Shown here one piece after another: positions 12,650-24,452 of a stretch of 64,000 bases of DNA. Under the pieces are notes generated by a model. That model was not told the DNA's origin and ran no database searches. It worked only from the letters and a program-made list of their open reading frames with translations. Positions within the stretch are counted from its first letter, which is position 1. Every line of letters begins with the position of its first letter. The translations under genes were made by a program, and so were the position numbers. This DNA comes from Ehretia macrophylla (taxonomy: Eukaryota; Streptophyta; Magnoliopsida; Boraginales; Ehretiaceae). Location of the stretch: assembly GCA_037974665.1 (NCBI GenBank), contig CM075765.1:16797501-16861500 (forward strand), given 5' to 3'.

Positions 12650-12843
12650 TGGGATGTTGAGGCAAAAAACAGATAAAGAAAGTAAGAAACTTGAAGAAGG
12701 ACGGGTATTTTTGCCCGTAACTGTGTCGTCACTTTTCCGTCACAAAACTGGTGTCAACATTTTCCTTCACTGTGCCGTAGCCACATCTGCGACGGTTTGG
12801 CTATGGTCCATCGCAAAATTTAGTTTTTTTTTTTTTTGTAGTG
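12650..12843. mobile_element. Possible CACTA transposon end
   Basis: The stretch ends in a T-run followed by TTTGTAGTG, the right-end consensus of CACTA elements. The DNA inside ('tgtcgtcac', 'gacggtttggctatggtcc') resembles their subterminal repeats. No matching CACTACAA left end was found nearby, so this would be a truncated relic. Confidence 0.4.
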
Positions 12844-13690
12844 GTTGCCTAAGATCGCGTTACATTTCTTCTTCATAGTTAATGAAAATTATTGGCTACT
12901 AGAAAAGTGAATGATGTAATCAAAGAGTAAGAGTAAGGTGAAATGTTCAAATAATGACATGTTGTAATTAGAGATTAACAAAAAATAAATAAACAAATGA
13001 GCGGATCAAATCTAATGGTTCATAACAAATTTCATCTAGTAGATGAATGGAAAAGTAGATGAGAGGATTCAAAACCTTCAAAAATATTTACCTCCTTGTT
13101 ATTTTTTCTATGTGCCTTAATAATAGGTAAATAAGCACCTTTTAGTTTCAAGATAGTGCAGTTAATTCTCAAATGCCAAAATTGTCATTTTCTTATATAC
13201 TTCAATGAAAGTCATTGAGTGCTTATATATTAGGCATTTGATATTTTAGGAGTTAAATGGACTATTATTAAAACCGTAAAGTGGTTATTGTACGGGATTT
13301 ACTTGTATATTTTGAAGCTCATAGAAGGATTAATTATATATATGCTTTTTGTCCTTAAAATTATATAAGATTTTATATATTGAGTGTGTGCCTAATTCTA
13401 TGACATACTAACAACTAGCACCTAGGCAGTGACTCAGGAAAACCACTTATTATCATGTGATTAAACATCATAATTAATGAAGTACATAATTATTTGATAA
13501 ATAATGGAAGTAATTAACTGTAATTAATTACAGAATTTTGGAATGCCTTTAGTAGCAAGGGCAAACCTATATTATGGCCAGTGGGAATTGTAACCCCTTC
13601 TCATTTCAATTTTTTTTTTTTTAAATGTTTGCTTTTTTAAAGTATTCTTTGACTAAAAAATCAATTTAGCTCCCAATGAAATTTTTTTTA

Positions 13691-14918
13691 GAGTAAAGGA
13701 CCAAAATAGTCCTTTATCTTATAAATTTTTTGACATTTTCGTCCCTCATTTACAAATCGTGACATTTTAGTCCTGCATATTTTATTTTGTGACAACATTA
13801 GTCTTTTTTGTAAAAACTGTTAAAATTTTAACAGTTCTCTCACGTACAGCTCACGTGACCCCCAAATTTCAAATTTAGAAGGGCAAAATCGACATTTTAC
13901 AAAATATGCCCCAATTCTGGGTCATCTTCTTCACCCATCAACCCAACCCTAACACTGCTAACGATCCAACCATTGGATCATCCTACTGTCAAGGGAAAAT
14001 TACTTGCCGTGTTTCGGCGACCTCAGCGCCATCGTCATATCGCGAATTTGACGTCGACAGCACCACGAACTGCCATCTTGCAGTTCGCCACTGTCTTCAT
14101 CTCACCGGCGCCACCACCGGCCACGACAAGCTTCATTGTCACCACCATTAGCTTTGTTTCATCGCTACGAACCTTCCTGTACCATCCAAGGACTTCAAAG
14201 CACCTCCGACGACGTCCGCCGTCACCTTGCAGTGCCGCCTTATTTGGCTCCATTGCCGATGATGTTTTGACCATATGAAGAACTGAACTTGCTTCATCAA
14301 AAAAGCAATAATTGTAGTATTGCATGTTAAGTCCACTTGTGAAAAAGATTGACAAATTATAACTCATGTAGATTTTTATGTCTCTATTAACTGAAAGACG
14401 AGCTATAATGTCTCGATTAACTGAAAGACAAGTTGGTGGGTATGGTGGATATGGTTCTTGGTATGGTGGTGATAAAGAGTTGGTAGTGGTGGTGATCAAG
14501 GTGAAGGAGAAGGTGATGGTGGTGCGGTGGTGATGATATGAATGATGATAAGCCAAAAAGAAAAGAAATTAGCTGAAATGACGATTTTGGCCCTCAGGGT
14601 ATCTCCAATAGGGAGGGCAAAATACAAAGCTTACTATTTTTTGCTATTTTTAGAGACTCGGGTCTCTAAAAATCATTATTAATAATTTAAATATACATGA
14701 GACCTATTACTTGTGTCAACTTTTGAGTTAAAATAGAGACCCATACTACACACTTGGCTCAAACACGTGCTGCACATGTGACATTTCCGTTTGGATTCTA
14801 ACGGAAAGACTAACGTCGCCACAAATAGAAAGATGAGGGATTAAAATGTCACGATTCGTAAATAAGAGACGAAAATGTCAAAAACTTTTAAGATAAGGGA
14901 CAATTTTAGTCATTTATT

Positions 14919-14920
<2 letters not shown>
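13691..14920. mobile_element. Mutator-like long-TIR element, possible gene-fragment carrier
   Basis: About 130 bp at the left end ('gacattttcgtccctcattta' region, 13691-13820) is repeated inverted at the right end (about 14790-14920). The 1-kb interior is GC-rich at 13905-14275 and unlike its surroundings, which fits an acquired genic fragment, but no protein was recognised. No transposase. The element lies in DNA missing from copy B, so it may have arrived after the duplication. The target duplication could not be fixed. Confidence 0.6.

Positions 14921-14921
<1 letters not shown>

Positions 14922-14970
<49 letters not shown>
14922..14970. repeat. (TA)n microsatellite
   Basis: About 49 bp of pure alternating T and A directly after the right TIR of the 13691-14920 element. 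Confidence 0.95.
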
Positions 14971-14974
<4 letters not shown>

Positions 14975-15569
14975 GTCAAATTGAGTGATTTTAACTTTTC
15001 ATTAAATAAAACTTTTGAATTAGCCCCCGTTTAGTAGTATATATATTTTTGAATAATTTGAAAGGTCTGAAGTGCAGATCCCTAGATAACCTTCCAAATA
15101 ATCAACTGGCCACTGATGTATATAAAGCTGCCGGCGTTATACAACTTACGATTCTTGAGAAGTCATGGTCCCGACTGTTCATTTATATTGAAGGCATGCT
15201 CAGTTGTGGCCAAGTAACGCCTTCATGTGGCCATTCAATTATTGAATCTCTTGACCAACAAATAAACGATGGAAAAGCTAAGATGCTATTTGAGTTCACA
15301 AATTGGACTTGGAGGCATTGTGCATGAAAATTTGTAATGTATAACCAAACAACAATTTGGTGGTCTCCAATCTGCAGGCTATCAAAAGAGATGGCAACGT
15401 GACCTGAGAATCTGTCAGGCCTGAAGTGTAGGTTTTGTCAGAACCAACGTGAATATGGACCTAATGTGAAGAGCCTTTCTTTTTATGCGGACATCTTTTT
15501 GCTTTGTCACATGTCAAATCATCAAATTTTTTAATGCACAAAACACGAATAGTAGCAGCATTATCAATT

Positions 15570-15961
15570 GGGAAAATTTTATATTTAATCTTTATTATTT
15601 ATAAAATATATTAATTTAATTTCTATTATTTAAAATATATTAATTTAATCTTTATTATTTTACCAAAAGTTTTAATTTCATCCCTATTATTTAAAATATC
15701 TCAATTTAGTCCCTATTATTTTTTTTAAAAAAATTAATTTCATCCATATTTAAAAAAAAAAATTAATTTCGTCTCTATTATTTTATTAAAGTTTCAATTC
15801 GTCTCTATTATTTAAGGAGAAAATTAAATTTTTTTGAGAAATAATAAGGAAGAAATTAAAACTTTTAGAGAAACAATAGAGACTAAATTGAGACATTTTA
15901 AACAATAAAGACTAAACTGAAATTTTTTGCAAACAATAGGAACTAAATGTGAGATTTCCCC
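15570..15961. mobile_element. Fold-back MITE with perfect 9-bp target duplication
   Basis: A 392-bp element beginning GGGAAAATTTTA and ending TTTCCCC. Its two halves are inverted copies made of repeated 'tttagtctctattattt' units. TTATCAATT flanks it on both sides (15561-15569 and 15962-15970). A 9-bp duplication points to the Mutator superfamily. No ORF. Confidence 0.8.
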
Positions 15962-15970
15962 TTATCAATT

Positions 15971-16443
15971 TATCCTCATTATAGAAATAAGTGCCCTTTT
16001 TACCCTTTAATATTGCAATTACAAAATTAACCTTGTGGATTAACCTAGGATAAGAAATATCAATCATTTTTACCTTTATACTCTCGCACAATACCCAAGA
16101 AATCAAATACCACTTTCACAAAACCAATGCAACTACTGTTCATCTCCACAAAAAACATATTCATCTCTCTACACAAATCTTTACAAGGCTTTACATATGT
16201 ACATTATTTTTCTATCAATATTTCATATACATAGACTTGATCTTTTTAACTCCCTCAAGCTTCAAGTTTATCTATTATGTAATTCTTTGAGTAAAATCAT
16301 TGATAATTGATGTACCATGTTATGATATTCTTAGGATAGTGTCTGGAAAGTTTTGCAAGTATTCAACTTTGCATAGGTGATAGGACCCCTATATTTTTTA
16401 TTAGATATATATTGTTCATTAGATGTTGGGTTGTGTATGCACG
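15971..16443. other. Gene-free spacer
   Basis: AT-rich intergenic DNA between the fold-back MITE and the outer solo LTR. No gene, repeat or RNA was recognised. Confidence 0.4.
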
Positions 16444-16988
16444 TGTAAGACCCAACCCAAAAAAAGGAAAGGAAGAAGAAGGGAGATCAAGATTAACCCC
16501 AACTGAAGGAGGATAATACTCTTAGCCAGTTTTAACTCCTGAATCTTTTATTAGGCGAGGATTATTAAGTGTTATGTATTCTTTATTTTTTTTTTTTTGT
16601 TTGTATTTCACTGTGCATGCGGTTCCATATGCTTAAATTCATTTGAATTCGATTGATTGCGTTCGACCCATAATAGGTGAGGATTAATTAGAGGTTTATG
16701 TGATTTTGGTACTTCGAGATATGTTGGTATCTATATGTTTAAGTCAACCTAAATTCGATTAGTTGATTAAATCCATAGTTTTTTTTTTTTTTTTTGGTGA
16801 AGATTAAATCCATAGTTGGTGAATAAGGAATTGTGTTATTTTTGTGTGTTATGGTGTGTATAGTGTAGTTACATGCTAAATAAGAAAGTTTTGTGTATGT
16901 GTCATATCGGGTGGGTGTTGGTGGGCATGGTGGGTTTGGTCAATTAGCTCACAGTGTAGAGCCTTGTCTTCTCTTGCTTAGGTATTGC

Positions 16989-19456
16989 TGTGATGCCCGA
17001 GATTTTTATCACATATTTCTTTATAACTGTTGCATACCTGCTTGAGCATTCTTACGTGCATAATTTTTTTTGCTTAATTACTTTACTTTGAGGTTACTAT
17101 TCATAAGATTTTCGACTGTTTTAAAAGTGTAATTTAATATTTTTTCTAAGTCATATGACATATAAAAGGAACCGAGAACTTGTCATTTTAGGCTTTTGAG
17201 CTCGGGAGCATACAAATAGCAAATAGTTTTCGTATCAATTGAATAGTGTTACGTATGTAACAATACTAATTTCAATTAGTTAGCATTAGATTAAAGTTTA
17301 AGCTAATTTGACCAACCTTTTTATGAGGTTTGACTTAGCAAAACTTAACATATAATATCAATATACTTAACATAACACAACACACACATTTTATCATAAA
17401 AAACAAAAGCAAAAATACCCTTTTTGTCCCTCCTTTGGCCGACCACTTCAAGGAGAAAAAGAGAAAAATTGCTTCATCAAATCTTGTATTTTGGCAATTT
17501 ATTTTAGGTTTTGGAGTTTGGTTGAGCATCCTAGGGTCTCCAACAAGCCTTCTAGCCTCTTGAATGTGAGGGAGATGCATGTTATTGCTTTCAAAGTTTA
17601 AGCTTAAATATTGAATTTCTTCATTTGTCAATTATAGCTATAAAACTTGTTATGAATGCTTATTATGTGTTTATTAGGACCTATAGAGTTAACTTTTGAA
17701 GCTTGTTATCAAATTTTATGGTTGAATGTTGAGATTGAATGAAGAAGATGATGAATAGTGCTCAAAATTAGGCTTTTGTTAAAACGTGCTAAATGGATTG
17801 AATTGAGGCTTCCTTTAGATGCTTTAGATGTTAGTGGAACTAGACAAAGGCCCACGTGAAGTTGAATCACCCAAAACCGAGCTAAATTACGAAATTAGTC
17901 GACTTTAAAAAGGGGACTTTTATCGTTGTGCAATCCGGGCACGTTTGGGCTATGGTTTTGGTATCCTTGGGGTAAGGAAGCACTTTTGGTGCTTTTGTTA
18001 CGTGAAATTGGGGTTCGGTTAGTATAGTTGTAGTTTAAACCCGCTCGGGGCCTTCCCGAGCTTTTGCTTCTAAAATGGGTTTTTATGATCTTTATTGGTG
18101 TCTTTTGGCTTAGTTAGGAAGGTAGTATGGTTAGGTTATGGGTGGGTAACCTTGAAGTACTCTTAGGAGATGAAAAGCTTGGTTAAAGAAAGGGGAAATG
18201 TAGTATTTGGCTTATTTTGATGCATCTTGAGCTTGTAGTAGTGTTGTCATGCATTATATTGTTTGTCTAAACTTCAATTGAGCTATTCAAATAGATAGTA
18301 GGGAAAATTTATGTTGAATGCCTCTTTTGGAGACTATAATGCTATATTGTGTATTTGTTGGCTTACATTGTAATTATTTATGAGAGTGGCCTACCTTGTC
18401 GACCTTCCTACTTGCTATTTGTTGTTGTTGGAACTTGTGTTTTGAATTCGGGGTTGCGCAACCTTTTTCGGACATGGTAGCGTCGAGAAACACGGGCGGC
18501 GTTGAGCTTGCCGTGTTCCCTCGACTACCATGGTGCCTATTCCCTTCTTGCTGAGCATACTTCACTACCTCTGAGGTGTGGTTCACCTGCTGGGGGCATA
18601 TGGACCTACCTCAGGAGAAAGGGTCGTAGGATCGGGATACATCTGAAGTATCCCAACTTGTTGGTGTATGGGTTTGTCGGAACTTGCGTAAAGTTCGTGG
18701 CTCGTGATTGAAGACTTGAAGTGAAACCGTATCCTTTTTAATGTGGTTAATTATTTGGCTATTTAACCTTGTTGGTTTATGTTGTATATATATGATTTCT
18801 TGTGTTTGCATATCATATTGCACGCCCCGCTACATTGCATCACTTCCCTCGCTGGGCAACATTGTTGCTCACTCCTCATTTGACATGTTTCAGGAGAAGC
18901 TGAGGTAGACCCCCAGCTATTAGTAGTAGTTGAAGAGGAAGAAGTGCAAGTTGAGCAGCTTCCGTGACTTTGTGTGATAAGGTGGATCATATGTGTAGTT
19001 TGCTTAGAGTTCATGTTAAATGTTGTGTTTTGAGGCCTTGGGGTCTTGTATATATGTTGGTAGTTGAAATCTTGTATGATAGAGAAAGTCGATGGATTGT
19101 AATAATGGATTTTAGATTACATCTTCTATTGCATGCTTGGTTGTTTACTATCTTACAAGTAGAACTTAATTATGGTTGTATCTAACTACTTTTAGTTAAA
19201 GTCAACTTGCCTCGCATGCTTGTGTGTTTAAGTAGATTTCTTCGCTCCAAGGCTCGGATGGCCTTGTGATCATGACTTAATTATATATATATATATATAT
19301 ATCTTGAAGGATAGTTGTAATTGTTGTTGTTGATAAATCAAATACTTTGTGTGGTTAGTTGCAGGTAACCTTTTAGTCCACGGTATAGAGGAGACTCTGT
19401 CCGAGTGATGGATCCGGACTTGACCTATAGCGTGAGATTGGGTTCGGGGCGTTACA
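16989..19456 (+). mobile_element. Inner solo LTR, 2468 bp
   Basis: Starts TGTGATGCCCGAG and ends CGGGGCGTTACA, with a perfect ATTGC duplication at 16984-16988 and 19457-19461. The ends and the GC-rich interior are similar to the LTRs of the 46613-50882 element, so the families are related. Primer site and coding region are absent. Confidence 0.85.
18452..18654 (+). other. LTR hairpin module, copy 1
   Basis: A GC-rich block in an AT-rich LTR with three foldable parts. The palindrome GGTTGCGCAACC is at 18452-18463. A long hairpin at 18473-18532 has stems CATGGTAG/CTACCATG, TCGAG/CTCGA and AACACGG/CCGTGTT closing a 15-nt loop. A terminal hairpin GGGATAC/GTATCCC is at 18634-18654. The same plan recurs in four other LTR copies in the window. 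Confidence 0.7.
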
Positions 19457-19920
19457 ATTGCAGTAGAAACGTGAAAGCAACTAGGAGAATTGGGAATAAA
19501 GGAATTAAGAATAGCTAAGGATAGTATGTTGAGCTTAAACCCAGTAGTTTATTAGTTGGTGTCCTTCTTCTTTGATTATGGCTTGTAATGAAAATAAGAG
19601 CAGAAAAAAGGGGAAAATGAAACATATTAAGCTAAAATTGAGCTAAGAACTTACGAAAGTGATATTGACTTATTTTAATGGAATCATTCATGTGCTCACT
19701 CATGGTGCATTTTCTATTATGAATTGCCTTTTTGATTATATTAGAGTATATTTCTATTTTATATGCCAAGTTGCAGTAATACTTATTTGATAAAAATAGA
19801 GTATCAACGTGATATGGCGGCCTCTTTTGTTGCTAACTCATGATATTATTGACCGTTGATGTGGAAAGGGGTGCGGCCTACTTTGTCTCTCTCTTCAAAT
19901 TAAAATGATTATTGAATGAA

Positions 19921-20099
19921 GGTTGCAACCTATATGTGTCCTTGTGTCTTGTTTGAGCCTAGTGGCAGCGTTGTGGCACACTAGGTGGTATCGAGTTTGC
20001 CACGCAAAGACATGACTACCATGATCTATTCCCTACTCAGAATGGACGGAGTGTTCCATGAAGAGCGGGTCGTAGGATTCGGCGTACTTCCGTAGTACA
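19921..20099 (+). other. LTR hairpin module, copy 2 (diverged)
   Basis: Has palindrome GGTTGCAACC (19921-19930), an apical stem GTGGCA/TGCCAC around 'tatcgagtt', the shared 'gactaccatg' and 'ggtcgtaggat' segments, and a weaker GTAC/GTAC end hairpin. The stem sequence differs from copy 1 but pairing is kept. Confidence 0.55.
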
Positions 20100-20611
20100 A
20101 CCATATTGGGTAATATAAGTATTTATGTTCGTGACAGGTGGTATAAGGGTAACACTTTCAGCAACTTGGACAACATATCCTCCTTCTGTGATTCTACTTA
20201 AATATACTTCATGTGATTATTTGGGATTCTTTCTTTTTGTTTTGGACATAAATCTTGTTATTTCCTTTGCAACAAATAAAAGAGTATTTTGCAAAATCAC
20301 ACATTTGCACATCCTCACTGAGCTTTAAAGCTCATCATGTGTATTTATAAATGTCACATGTGAAGATTTTAGATAGCAGGGTGTGATGACAACATGGATG
20401 TATGTGAAATCTTTTTGGCTTGTACAGTTTGTTTAGAATGTCTCTGAGTTAGGAGAATTTTTGTTGTGTATATTTACATCCTAAATACAACAACTAGTTT
20501 GTGTCCCACGTGTTCGATTATTTACCACTTTAGCTGTTTAGTTTAAATATCCTCGCTTGTTTGGGTCGTGTCTTGGCTTGGATCTAGGTAGGATTTGGTC
20601 CGGGCATGACA

Positions 20612-21864
20612 ACACGGGTTTTTTTTTTTTTTTTTAAGTAGTTTAAATTTTGACTGTTCATAGTAGTTTTGTGTTTTCTTGTTTATTTATGAGGTTTATC
20701 GCAATCTGAAACATGAAATAATGGTTTGATATGTATGTATATGATGTATTTGTGTATGTACGAGTTCATTATTTTTTTTCTAGGTCATTTTGCATACATC
20801 AATGTAATACGGTAAATTTTTATTGTTTGTTTTTTGGAAAGAAAGAATGTTAATGTATGAAGGATTAGAGCATCATAAAAATTTGAAACCAAGATTAATT
20901 TGGAGTTTGTTTGAAGATGAAAGAGTTCTTTTTCTTTTCATTTTGGGACAATCTTTGCTTTAAAACCTGTTGAATAGCTGATAACAAAATATAAGTTTCA
21001 TGATGAAAGTTTTGATCTATTCGAAATTTGATATTGGTTACTGTAGAATTAGGCCAAGATTTAGGCTCTCGCCACGTCGTTTGTAATTCTTGTTAATTTT
21101 TCACTTACTTCTAGTGTTTCTTAAAATTTATTTTTGACAATTTCGATTCTCTTTTTTCTTTCATTCTTATGATTTTCATTTTTTAATGATGCATAAAATC
21201 AAAATTCACTTATGGTTTTACGATTTTGGATCACGCCATTTTATGGTATGATATACATAACATATTATTGGTACTTGAGTTCGCTTAGATGTAGTTATAG
21301 GATCTATAACATGGATATGCGGATAGATGTATTTTTTTTTTTTACTTTGTAAGATATATAGGAGTCCATTTTTAGTCCCTAATATCATAGGGAACTAATT
21401 TCAATTTTCAATTTTGTGTTCATGATTTTTGGTGATTCCTCATTTATACTTAAATTTTGTTGTAACGGGAACTTGAATTTTGTTATAACGGGAATTTAAA
21501 TTTTGATTTTGGTTTGAATTTTGTTATAGAGGGAAATTAAACTTTCATTTGTAATTGAATTTTGTAGGAGCGAGAACTTCAATTTTGATTTGCACTTGAA
21601 TTTTGTTCTAACAGGAAATTAATTCTGACTTGAATTTCATTATAGCAGGAAAAAGGAACTTTTATTTCCAATTGAATTTCGTAAAAGCAAGATCTTCAAT
21701 TTTAATTTACACTTGAATTTTGCATAGGAAACTTCTTATACAACTAAAATGTGATGTGTGAGAATAATCTCAAGGGAACTTATACAACTTGAAGGAAAAT
21801 AATGAAAAAAACAACTAGAATTGCAACTTATTCAATTCATTTTTCCAAGTAGCTTTTCTTTATT
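20612..21864. other. Gene-free AT-rich spacer
   Basis: Holds a T-run near 20618-20634 and the degenerate repeats at 21455-21735 listed separately. No gene was recognised. Confidence 0.4.
21455..21735 (+). repeat. Degenerate minisatellite
   Basis: About five imperfect repeats of a unit around 50-65 bp with the core 'ttgaattttgttataacggga'. Spacing and sequence vary. Confidence 0.55.
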
Positions 21865-22177
21865 TTATTTAGGATAAAAAATTTTATGGGCTACTAAGTT
21901 ATCATGTGAGTCTTATTTTGTCCACTCAACTATAAATGGTTTCAAAAGTACCATTAGTTTATAGAATTGGTTCCAATATGGCCACTTTGTTAACTTGCCA
22001 TCCAAAATACATTAATGTGAACCCAACCACAGGCCAATCACCTCACAAACTAAGGGTAAAATTGTCAATTTAATATTTTAATTACAAAACTGTCTCTTAA
22101 AAAAGAACTATTTATTGTTTTGCCCAATCCCCAAATATCCCATTCAATACAGACAACATTCCCAAACCCAATTCTAA

Positions 22178-22660
22178 GGGTGTGTTTGGATTGAGGGGGA
22201 TGAAGTTTAATAAATGAGAGAAAATGAGAGTATCATAAAGAAAATGAGTGGAGGGGGTCAAATCATGTTTGGATTGCATAATTTTATAAATAAGAGAATC
22301 ATAAAGGATGATTAGTATTCTTTGTTTGGATTAGAAAGAAAATGGAAGGGAAGAATTTTTTTGTGTAAAATGACTTTTATACCCTTTTCTTAAATAGGGT
22401 TTGTCTTTATTATATAGTTGGTAGGATGGTAATTATCTAAAATTGAAGGGTAAAATTGTCTTTACAGGAAATAAGATTTGTATCTCTCTTCATTTTACTC
22501 CAGATCGGGGTGATGGTATTTTGGAGATATAAAGGGGCTAAACTCATCCACTGCCTACCCCCACCATCCATGAACCCTGAAACCAAACAAGAGAAATGAC
22601 TAAAAGCCCTCCTTCTACTACCACTCCCTTCCCTCCATTTCCCCCAATCCAAACACAGTG
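22178..22660. mobile_element. MITE with TGTGTTTGGATTG ends
   Basis: The left end TGTGTTTGGATTGAGGGGG is an inverted match to the right end CCCCCAATCCAAACACA. The interior is non-coding with 'gagaaaatgaga' type repeats. A target duplication was not fixed. It is nested in the 21865-24452 element. Confidence 0.65.
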
Positions 22661-23544
22661 TAAAGCTGTGTTCTTTTTTTCTCTTTTGAAAGGGAAGACA
22701 GTTTGAGAGATGAGTGTTGGAGGAGGGGAAGAGGACGCTGTGAAAGCTGGAGCTGGAGAGGAGGTGATGGGCATATTTGTGACCATTGAGAAAGGGCTAG
22801 CGAAGCGATGTAAGGAAAAACAAAAGAAAAAAAAATTAGGATCGAGAACTCATTGGAGTGTTGAGTGCTCTAATACCATATAAGCAACTCCAACACTAAA
22901 GCCAAAGTAGAGAGTCAAACCCCAAAATTATGCTCCAACAAACTAGCCAAATTTTTAGCCAAAATTTAATTCTCGCTAGATTGTTGTTGCTGCTCGGCAC
23001 ACCTAGCGAGTCACTTTGGTTTTTAATTTTTAATTTTTTTCCTGTCAATCTATTTCAACAGAGCAAGTTGGTGAGATTTTTGTCCATCTTTTCAACAAAA
23101 GCAAACATTAGCGTTCTGTTAGTGAGTTGCTTTTTTTTTTTTGGTCAATCTAGTTTAACAAAACACCACTAGTTGGTGAGATTTTTGTCCATCTATTTCA
23201 ACAAAGGACCAACATCAGCGTTCTGTTTGTAATTTTTTTTCCCGGTCATGAGCGATTCTGTTTGTGAGATTTTTGATTTAGTTTTATATTAATTATGATT
23301 TGTTTAGTATATACTGTTGGAGTGAAATTGAAATAGAGAGTTTAAAATAAAGAATATTGTCGGAGTAACATTGAAATAAGGAATTTCGAAACTAGAGAAT
23401 CATCAATTTCAAGGCTGCATAAATATGTGACAAGAATTACAAATACAAATTTGGAATACAAAGATAAAAGGCCCAAGATGAGGGTTTGCAGTGCATCCGT
23501 AGTACAGCTAGCTTTCGGATGGTTGACTCTTTCCTAATAGAGAG

Positions 23545-23673
23545 CGTTTGGTTCACGAAATATTTTTAACAAACCAAACACTTTTAATCATATTCTCGAG
23601 AATAATATTCCTAAAAATGATATTCTTAGGAATGTCATTCTCGGAAATAAAAAATCTATTCGTGAACCAAACG
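23545..23673. mobile_element. 129-bp hairpin MITE
   Basis: CGTTTGGTTCACGAA at the left and TTCGTGAACCAAACG at the right are perfect 15-bp inverted repeats. The interior is also roughly self-complementary ('attctcgagaat', 'aggaatgtcattctcgg'). No ORF. Confidence 0.75.
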
Positions 23674-24452
23674 TCTCCTATAATGTGAATGCTTTGAATG
23701 CTTCATGGAGATTTAAGAATACCATTATTTTATTGTATTTTGACTTTTTTTTTCCTTGGTTGAATGCAAAAATTCAAATAGCAGATAGGGAGTTTTTTTT
23801 ATTGTCCAAAAATAACAAAAGATAGGGAATTTTTTTCAAGGAATTGATTTTTTCGTGGAATTTGCCTCGTTTGATTTCTAATACTAAGCCTGCTTTGAAT
23901 TGAACAAATGTCAAGTACATGTTTTGGGAGGCAAACCGGCCGATTGATGCAAATATTGTATTTTGTTTTTTCAAGGAGCCACAAATTTTTTTAAGATCCA
24001 TTAGTATCCAATTTTTAGGTAATTTCTAATGTTTCTTATCTTTTAAAAATCAAATTAGGATAGATCTAAATTTATTGTTGATGCTTTTTCAAGAATTCTG
24101 AAGAAATTTAGGAGTTTTAAACGAATTGAAAAAAAAGAAGAGGAATTAGAGAATTATTAACAATTTCAAATATTTATTATAAGAAATTTGAATAAAAGTT
24201 GGGCAAATTGGAGCCAAAGTGCGAATAAATTAAAATTTTATGCCTGCTTTGAGTAATTTATGCTGAATTGACTATTTTACCCCTGTATGCATTGTTTTGT
24301 TACTGTTTTTTGGTTGAAATGTTAACAGATGGCACTTTAGAACCATTTTATAAAACTAATGATACCTTTGGAACCATTCATAGTTGAGTGAACAAAACAA
24401 GACTCACATGACAGTTTAATGATCCCTAAGATAATTATCTTATTTACTCGTA

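Larger units (their letters stand above)
7562..15470. repeat. Paralogous block, copy A
   Basis: From MATE intron 2 to about 5.5 kb past its stop, this DNA matches 35867-58836 in the same orientation and order (introns, exons 3-8, 3' flank). Copy A has extra segments at about 11590-12930 and 13300-15025 that are missing or shortened in copy B. Copy B has the large transposon insertions. Confidence 0.9.
16444..20611 (+). mobile_element. Outer solo LTR, split by an inner solo LTR
   Basis: Starts TGTAAGACCC and ends GGGCATGACA, imperfect inverted ends of the TG...CA kind, flanked by GCACG (16439-16443) and ACACG (20612-20616), a 5-bp duplication with one mismatch. Without the nested insertion at 16989-19461 it is about 1.7 kb. 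No internal retroelement genes are next to it, so it is read as a solo LTR left by recombination. It carries one copy of the hairpin module (19921-20099). Confidence 0.65.
21865..24452. mobile_element. Mutator-like element with about 110-bp TIRs
   Basis: The left end (about 21890-22005, 'atcatgtgagtctta', 'ccactcaactat') is repeated inverted near the right end (about 24325-24440). The outermost bases resemble those of the element at 61832-63001, so they may be one family. Two smaller MITEs (22178-22660, 23545-23673) lie inside. No transposase was recognised; non-autonomous. Confidence 0.65.

Noticed and set aside
14035..14556. Minus-strand open frame of 173 codons with His/Thr-rich start
   Set aside because: It lies across the interior and edge of a long-TIR element; the N-terminus comes from 'ggtggtgat' simple repeats.
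18502..18711. Open frame conserved in three LTR copies ('SLDYHGAYSLL', 'YPNLLVYGF')
   Set aside because: The three copies (18502, 47455, 49870) share it because their DNA is similar. Copies 2 and 3 of the module do not keep the frame, while hairpins are kept, so structure explains conservation better than protein.
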